A DNA stretch of 64,000 bases from Lytechinus pictus (taxonomy: Eukaryota; Echinodermata; Echinoidea; Temnopleuroida; Toxopneustidae), in contig NC_087261.1 of NCBI RefSeq assembly GCF_037042905.1, forward strand, positions 16,490,917 through 16,554,916. The letters run 5' to 3'. The position numbers and the translations under genes were made by a program. Position 1 is the first letter of the stretch, and each line of letters starts with the position of its first letter. Positions 57,210 to 64,000 of this stretch are shown here, in pieces. The notes beneath the pieces are model-generated. The model saw only the letters and a program-made list of their open reading frames with translations, did not search any database and was not told the origin of the DNA.

Positions 57210-57860
57210 ATTTCAAGAACGTCAAATGTTTTTACTATAAGAAGTTTAAGTACAGCATAAATGGAACACAGTATTCACAAGTATAGACTTTATAATTAAA
57301 GCACATAAGTTATGAATATATATGACTTTGCTCCTCGTTGACATCTATACTCTGTCAATCTTGGTATCTAAAATAAACATGTATCAAGACAGAGTTTAAT
57401 TGAAAAACACAACAAATTAATAACATTTCCAAGAATAAACATGTTGTCTCTGATGGCTTTTTACGTGGATTGAGTACTTGGCAAAACCACTGTTCTGCAA
57501 ACAAACCTGATACTTGTAATACAATAACCTTGATTTTAAATCTGTTGTGTGTAATTGCTTTCACACAGCTACTTCAATGACATTAATAAAATATTTTTTT
57601 TACTAATGAGTTCAAGTACAAAAGAGTGGAACCCAGTATTGACAAGTACATGTATGGCATAAAAGCACCAGCATTATGAATACATGTGACTGCACGACTC
57701 TACAAGAGGTCAATGATTGCACTCCACATATATATTATGTTAATCTTCCTATAAACAAATCTACATGTAAGACAGAGTTTGGACAACAAACTGATGAACA
57801 CCAAATTTCGAAGATTAAACTCAAAATGTGTGATAGCCTTCACATGGCCAAATGATTCAT
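57210..57860. repeat. Diverged tandem duplication, about 370-bp period
   Basis: 57233-57570 and 57600-57860 share AAGTACA...TGGAACACAGTATTCACAAG / TGGAACCCAGTATTGACAAG, then CAAGACAGAGTTT / TAAGACAGAGTTT, then TGATGGC / TGATAGC. The copies differ by indels. Could be duplicated UTR. Confidence 0.55.
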
Positions 57861-58954
57861 TAAAGGTAAAGAGTACCAAACTTAGAGGAAATAAATATCC
57901 CCAAAAGGGGGGAAAATAGTACCCCCATAAAAATAGAACCTCCTAATATTTCTCTATTTTCTTTTCACCTAAAAGATATATCAAACGGCGTGTTTCTACA
58001 TAGAATCGTTAAAAGGTATTACCCGCGTAATTATCCAGAATCCCGGAAAACTTTCCTGTAGAATTTTGTAGAAACAGACGCGATGTGGTTTATTGATAAA
58101 CTGCTTCAAGCAAAATATGGTTTCTCATAACCATCTCTGAGAGGTGGTTATTGCCATGTTAATCCGTTTAACTTTTCTGTAAATCACACGGCAAAATAGC
58201 GTATCGTGTGTGGCGGACGTGCTTAATCCCGGAAGTGCAATTTTGCAGTACATATATTTGCATATTCTGGCCTTTTCGATCTCGCCAGCTGATCGTGCAA
58301 CACGTATACCTGCTACATTGAGTGAGATCTACCACAAATTTTGAAAATTTTCCTAAGAAGATGCAATTTTGGGCATATGTACAATGCAACGTGAGGTTAT
58401 AGGTTGAATTTTCCGATTTCCGCCGTATTTGCAACGCGAAAAGCGAATTAATCAGATTATTCGGTTTGTAGAAGCAGGTTGGTTTAAGGGCAATAAGGTT
58501 TTTCGAGTCCGGAAAAGATAAATCGTTTTTAATGATTTTCTGTAGAAACATGCCAAAAGTTTATCATAAATACATTAAAGATACATAAATAAATAAATAA
58601 TATCTATATCAAAAATAGAATATATAGAATAGAATAATAAAGAATATATCATGAAAATAGAAAAAAAAACAAGAAAAATAGCGACATCTTTTTTTAATAT
58701 TTTGCAAATCATATAGAAAATAATTCTTAGTAGCACATCTATTTTTTAACTATTTCCCATAGTTCAAATATACAAGATTCCCACTTATTTATTTTTTGTC
58801 TATTTTTGTTGTGTTGAATCAGATGAATAACTCAACTATGTGTGAGAAATAATATAATTTTTGTCTTACACAGTAAATCAGTAGTCAATCGTAATTTTTT
58901 ACAACCTAGCTTGGACAAAATTTGAATTCATATAATACAAAAAAATATATAAAT
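57861..58954. other. Non-coding
   Basis: A 9-bp hairpin AACCATCTC/GAGGTGGTT lies at 58130-58150. The minus-strand frame at 58168-58551 has no recognisable domain. Confidence 0.35.
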
Positions 58955-59520
58955 TGGGATCTTGTATATTCATGAGGACTTGCAGAGAACAGTTTTACCA
59001 AAAAATAACAACTTTAATTCGTCATAATTTTGTTAATCCTCATTCAATTTTGATAAAATTTTCAGTGTTTTTTTTTTTTGTCTGATGTACTCTTTGAATT
59101 TAAATCACATAACTTTCAGTCTAGAGTACCTAGCCCTTCAATCAAATGGGTTGGACGACCGGTTACATTTTACATATAACATAGTTATAAGGATAATGAA
59201 GGGGACCATAGAAAGAAAGCATGAGAAAAGGGGAGATTTAGGTAGGAAGAGAATTAATCAGAAAAGCATAATGTTGACAATTTCGTTAAAATCTGATAAC
59301 AAAGTCTTTGATTTCATAATCATAATAATTTCATATTTTCGTACACGTGTGTATGATATGTCCCACGTAGCATAAAATGATTTCAAGCAATGCATGTGTT
59401 TACATTAAATAAATCTTCACTCCACTTTTTAGTTCTTGGAGGTCAAAATGTGAATAAACATGACTTCTTGTTATAAAATACAAAAGAACAAGTGGGGATA
59501 TGACATCAGCTTGTTAATTG
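58955..59520. mobile_element. Degenerate TTAA-family MITE pieces
   Basis: 58960-59070 has TATTCATGAGG, ACAGTTTTACC and CAATTTTGATAAAATTTTCAG. 59415-59515 has the family B middle and AACAAGTGGGGATATGACATC, cut off where the SINE begins. Confidence 0.5.
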
Positions 59521-59523
59521 TGG

Positions 59524-59695
59524 GTGCGTCGTGGTCTAGTGGTTCTGACTCTCACCTTTCAACAGAGTGTCGTGGGTTTGAATCCTAGCAATGGTGTTTT
59601 CCTTCAGCAACACATTTATCCACTGTGCTGCACTCGACCAAGGTGAAGTGAATGCGTACCCGGCAAGATTAATTTCTTGCAGCTGTAATAAGGAA
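59524..59695 (+). mobile_element. tRNA-headed SINE
   Basis: TGGTCTAGTGGTTCTGACTC is an A box like that at 42293, and GTTTGAATCCTAGC a B box with one change. The body has ATTTATCCACTGTGCTGC. No microsatellite tail is seen. Confidence 0.65.
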
Positions 59696-60774
59696 TATGG
59701 GATGAAAACAATGCAAAGGACAGTATGTCAGCTACGGGTTCAAAACATCAATGCTTGTCGTGCGTGCAAGCTTTCTTGAGAAATTGATATATTTTTCTAA
59801 AATATCGAGAAATTTGCATAATACACTACCCTTCAATTGAATAGAACCAATTAACAAATATCAACAAAACATTTCGTACAATATGATAAAGAAATTCATG
59901 TTTAACCATAGATTAGCAGAAAATAACCCGTTATATTAATGGGAGGTTGCCCAAATGATGACAAATACCATACCACATGCATACCTGGGGCCAAAGTGTC
60001 CACCCCCCCCCCCCGCCAGCATTTAGATTTTTTTCCAGGGGGGTGTTAGAAAGGACGTGTAATCCTATAAATGGGGATGACATTTGGCCTTTTTCAGTAG
60101 TTTTACCATTCCTCACAAGTTTTTTTTTCAGCTATGCCACTGCAGGAGTACAATCTGTTTTATTTATAGGAAGCTTTGCAATTTTTTCCACTGAAGTGAA
60201 TTCTTACACAATTACCTTTCACAAACTCCAGTTGTTTTCTTGTAAACGGTTTTCTGTGTTCAACACCTGTAGTTTACTTCCCAGATAATCCTGGACCATC
60301 TACATTATCATCCAGTGTATCCGTCGTCCAATCTTAAATGAAATAAAATCAATTTGAGTGTTGGAAAATATGCATGTGCAGATAAAAACAAAAATATAAT
60401 ACTAATATAGTAAACTTTCTTTAAGCTCCAAAATGCAATGATTCACTCATATACAGCATCATGATCATTTTTATTTCAACATATGCAGCAAATTCACTTG
60501 AAAATATGTTTGAAATTGATGTCACAGAAATAAAATTCCCCCACCAAAGATTTTATGTGTGTGCATGCTGAAAATATATAGATCAATATAACACAGTTAC
60601 TCTGCTGCGTAACGTGTTTTGATCAGCAATCATGTAGATATGCAAGAGAAAATTATCTAATAGAAAAAGAATGATCTGAAGTCATATTTCCAGAGCAGCA
60701 GTTTTCAAAAGGTAGGCCTAATCAATTAATTGATAACATTCAATATGATTTTCTTTTCTTGGTATTGACAATCA
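59696..60774. other. Non-coding with a C12 element end at 60002-60135
   Basis: ATGCCACTGCAGG at 60133-60145 and the C12 run at 60002 resemble the two ends of a 150-bp GGATCC/G-tract element. Nothing else was recognised. Confidence 0.4.
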
Positions 60775-60844
60775 CAGTAGCGGATCCAGATGGGCACAAT
60801 TGACCTGTGCCCCCCCCCCCCCCCCCTTGAGAGCAATAGTCAAT

Positions 60845-61268
60845 GGCCCGAATTCAAAAAGGTGGTTTTGAAAACCCCGGTTGAGTCCATGTTTTATGGA
60901 GATTTCCTGTATAAATTACGCTTATTTACAGCGTAGATCAAAATATGTCCAATGCTGATGCGCGCTTTTGTCACAGTGCGCCAAATTGACGCCTGTTACC
61001 GTGGTTATCCACGCTATTTTAATCACGAGTCCACTGTTTTGAATTAATGAGTCCACTCTTCAAACAGTGGACTCATGAATAAAATAGCGTATCTAACCAT
61101 GGTAACAGGCGTCAATTTGGCGCACTGCGACAAAAGTGCGCATTAGAATTGGACATTTTTTATACACGCGCCAGATACGTGCTAAATTAAGCGTAATTTA
61201 TACAGGAAATCTGCATACACCATGGACTTAACTGTGGGTTTTCAAAACCACCTTTGTGAATTCGGGCC
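60845..61268. mobile_element. Long-arm foldback MITE inside the hAT-type element
   Basis: GGCCCGAATTCAAAAAGG to CACAAAGGTGG-type inverse, with arms of nearly 200 bp (GTCAATTTGGCGCACTG mirrored by CAGTGCGCCAAATTGAC). AAT flanks both sides. Confidence 0.9.
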
Positions 61269-61355
61269 AATGTGTTTAATGTAAATATGGCGTCTTTACA
61301 CAAGTGTGTCCCTCCTTTTGAAAGTTACAGCAAATATTTCTAACGGAAATATATA

Positions 61356-61765
61356 CCGTGTTTACACTTAATCGGCTTTTTCATAGCGTGTAAAACACGA
61401 TTAACTTGCATCGGCTCGCGGTTCAGAATCAGCAATTTGCACCACCAAAGTAGTAGGTTCAGAACCGCGAGCCGATGCAGAATCGGCTTTTTTACTACGT
61501 GTAAACAGAAAGCCGATTCTGCATCGGCAATTTGTGCGCATTTCATTTACTTTACCATTGTGACATAATTGTAAGCGCACGGATCCAGCGTTGTCTTTAT
61601 TATGACGTATATTGTTGGTGAGCGTATCAATTGAGGTTTTTGACACGCGAGCCGATTCTGCACCGCAAGCTGTAACAGCGTGTAAATGCAGTGCAAGATA
61701 AACCAAAAGCCGATTCTGCATCGGCTTTTGGTTCTGAACCAAAAGCCGATCAAGTGTAAACACGG
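61356..61765. mobile_element. TA-flanked element with GCCGATTCTGCATCGGC repeats
   Basis: CCGTGTTTACACTTAATCGG and the inverse CCGATCAAGTGTAAACACGG lie between TA at 61354-61355 and 61766-61767. At least five AGCCGAT(TC)TGCATCGGCT words and a 27-bp inner palindrome on GCGGTTC(A)GAA occur inside. Confidence 0.8.
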
Positions 61766-61879
61766 TAATTGTCTCATACACAAGTAAAGATCTCTTTTTT
61801 TTGTGCTTGTTAAAGTTTCCTGGGAAAATGTGCCCCCCCCCCCCCCTTGAGAAATCCAGGATCCGTCCCTGGACAATCA

Positions 61880-62055
61880 TATGCCAGTGGGTGAATTCTA
61901 GACATTATTTTGGGCAAGTTTTTGATCAGTAAATAAATAAACACAGATAAAAAGTGATCACAGGACAAACTTAATTTAAAAGAATATAATTAACTTTAAA
62001 AGTGGATATGCCTAGCCCTATGAAAGGATCTCAGATTATTCTCCTGCACTAATGC
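61880..62055. other. No recognisable feature
   Basis: Short non-coding gap. Confidence 0.35.
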
Positions 62056-63223
62056 AGTTTCACACCAGCCAACTTCGAGCAAAATTTTCCACCAGAAATT
62101 GTCTACACACATTTTGAGGTCAATACACAGTATGCCCACCATTTTTCCAAACATCACGATCGGGAACGGCGGTATTTTGGCTCCATTCCCGATGTTATCG
62201 TAATGGTGGGAGCCATGCCGGGGTGGAATTCAGAGACCAGTGAGTTGGGGGGATTTTCCCCAGGCCAAGCCGGTACGGGTTGAGAGCCAAAACAGCGAAG
62301 ATCAGAAGCTGTTATGTCTCCGAAAAATACCAAATAAACACCAAGATAATGTGACCATTTACCAATATTCATGAACCAAGCTCATCTATTTTCTCGAATA
62401 ATCTAACTTAATTTATCCTTTACATGAATTTCAGCCACTTTGAGCAGTTGAAACAGCATTATTTTAGCTTTGATCTTGACGTCTTAGTTAAAATTCTTAG
62501 TCAGATTTTGCCAAACGAACGCAGAGGGCAGCAACACTGTTGACTTCGTGTTTGCGCGTTGTAATCGCTAACTTCAGCAAATATCCAAATAAATATACGG
62601 TGGAGTGAGACCCTAAATCTGATAACTCGAATGATGAAATCATGGTGGAAGCCGGAATAAAGATGTTCCTGATGCTCAGTGAATTGATTCGGACAAATAT
62701 TTAGGTTAAATTAGTTCGCTAACATCGCAGGGTACGAAAGTGCATTCGGGATTAGCGGGGCCAGGTTTTTCTTAGGGCTGCAGCAGCGGTGTTGAGCGGT
62801 GGCTCCGAGTTCCGGGCCGATCCAGGACCCAGAATTTTTTTTGCTAAACCTTCCGGTCCGGGCTCAAACCAGGTTATCTTTGCGGGCCCCAACATTAAAC
62901 ATTACGTTATCGTTCAAATTCTCAGTCAGACATCACTTTGCTTGGCTTTGCCATTATTTATAAGGACTGAAGTTAGCGACCAAAAGATTTGCCTGCGGCA
63001 GTTTGCATGATTTGGTTACGAACTTCAGTCCATATCAAACTTACGGCAAAGCAACGCATGAGGATTAAAACAATGACGTAGAGATCGAAGCCGATATACA
63101 GCTGTTCCCGATATTCGGAAAAGCGGTGGGCATATGGACATTCAAATGCAATTCAGACTTGATATGACATTTGAGAACAACATTTGGTGGTGAATTTTGC
63201 TCGAAGTTGGTCGGTGCGAAATT
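62056..63223. mobile_element. 1.2-kb TIR element
   Basis: AGCCAACTTCGAGCAAAATT on the left is mirrored by AATTTTGCTCGAAGTTGG on the right, and TIR similarity extends about 110 bp inward (ATGCCCACC / GGTGGGCAT). The interior has a further inverted pair, GACTGAAGTTAGCGACCAAA and GTTACGAACTTCAGTC near 62965-63035. No transposase frame recognised. Confidence 0.75.
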
Positions 63224-64000
63224 AGCGCCCAATCCCACGGAAAACTCCCAAGGAAAAAATTCAGAAATTGTGATTTTAGTCAGCTGGCATGGCTGAGTTC
63301 AGATTAGTATAGGCCCTTTTTTGGGGGGATACATTTACATATGCATGTAAACTACGAATTTTGTTTACAAACGTCAAAAAATATGCCAATTTTTATATTT
63401 GAACAAATTATATCGTATTCATATGTAATAAATATTCTAAAAAACCTTAGGCCTAACCAAGAAGAAAATATCATATAACTCACTAATACCAAAATCCCGC
63501 CATGTTTTCAGAACACTTCTTGATTTATCATGGAATATTTCTCTGCCTCAATTTCTAAAATATTTTAATTCCAAACCGTTGTAGGTTTTCTCTGAATAAT
63601 TATTGCAGTCTCTCTAGAAAAATTGAATAGGAATCGTTTGTCACTCTCTCCAGTCACAGTTCCGCACACAAAGTGCACATTTTACCATTGAAATTGCATG
63701 CGCAATAAGTGGTGCGTAGCTTTTTAGGGCCTGCGTAGCCTTTAAGGCTTTACTTTATGTTTTAAAATTTAGGACACCTTACCATGTTTCACCTGAATAC
63801 TACCATGTCCATGTCATCTTAATTTACCAACATTATCTACCAACAACAACAAATTATAGGCCTCATTCCAGAGCAATATTTTTCGGCAAGGTTTCCATTT
63901 CAGTGAAACAATGTCAATGTTGTGCAGTAACCAATGGCCTAATTGACACTTTGACAGTCAATGTCATGACAGGACTGCACTGTACAGCATTAATTTAAGT
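63224..64000. other. Non-coding right edge
   Basis: Nothing recognised. Confidence 0.35.

Larger units (their letters stand above)
60775..61871. mobile_element. hAT-type non-autonomous element with 8-bp target duplication
   Basis: CAGTAGCGGATCCAGATGG at the left and the inverse of GGATCCGTCCCTG at the right, flanked by GACAATCA at 60767-60774 and 61872-61879. C17 and C15 runs follow the ends. No transposase. It carries two further elements (60845-61268, 61356-61765). Confidence 0.85.

Noticed and set aside
58168..58551. 127-codon minus-strand frame as a gene
   Set aside because: No domain, no splice or start context, and lies in non-coding-like AT-rich sequence.

Overview
The window looks like a repeat-rich, gene-poor stretch of animal nuclear DNA, most likely from an invertebrate deuterostome such as an echinoderm. 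This rests on AT-rich sequence without operons, a single-exon rhodopsin-family GPCR, a spliced first exon of a hephaestin/ceruloplasmin-type ferroxidase, tRNA-headed SINEs, CR1/L2-like LINE fragments, Gypsy-like retroelements and a large population of short foldback elements. The assignment is inference; nothing in the window names the species.

Host genes. Two are well supported. The first is an intact 398-residue aminergic-like GPCR on the minus strand (37849-39045). The second is the signal-peptide exon of a multicopper ferroxidase on the minus strand (about 17825-18015), whose later exons are not visible and would lie at lower coordinates. A possible terminal exon with a polyadenylation signal lies at the extreme left (109-330, plus strand) and was not identified.

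Retroelements. A young LTR element at 45025-49706 has 257-bp LTRs about 98 percent identical, a 5-bp target duplication, a tRNA-Leu-type primer site and a polypurine tract. Its coding region has stops and frameshifts, and the integrase has an internal deletion. To its left, 40350-43330 holds an older Gypsy-like protease-RT-integrase remnant split by a SINE, with a foldback element just upstream. LINE remnants lie at 8000-10010, 34298-35470 and 19110-19560, with detached LINE-like 3' tails near 5130 and 25100-25490.

DNA elements. The most striking is a 3.0-kb foldback element (12101-15102). Its arms are arrays of a 31-bp unit built on an 18-bp palindrome, and it appears to have split a tRNA-like sequence. 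There are about nine copies of short elements with one or both ends at TTAA, several TA-flanked palindromic elements, three copies of a CATGAAA-ended family, and an element with an 8-bp target duplication (60775-61871) that carries two other elements inside it. An inverted repeat at 31407-32281 duplicates a promoter-like region plus a start-codon exon.

Tandem repeats. There is a GGCGCC dimeric satellite (3722-4504), a 165-190-bp repeat carrying four perfect nuclear-receptor DR1 words (23457-24414), a 25-bp minisatellite that starts inside a damaged foldback terminus (56129-57135), GATA/ATT/ATC microsatellites, and an 800-bp purine-rich tract. Roughly fifteen G or C homopolymers of 9-18 bases occur, many of them at element ends.

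How the parts relate. No operon or co-regulated cluster is present. The window reads as two host loci embedded in layers of nested elements, and the nesting order can often be read from target duplications and interruptions.
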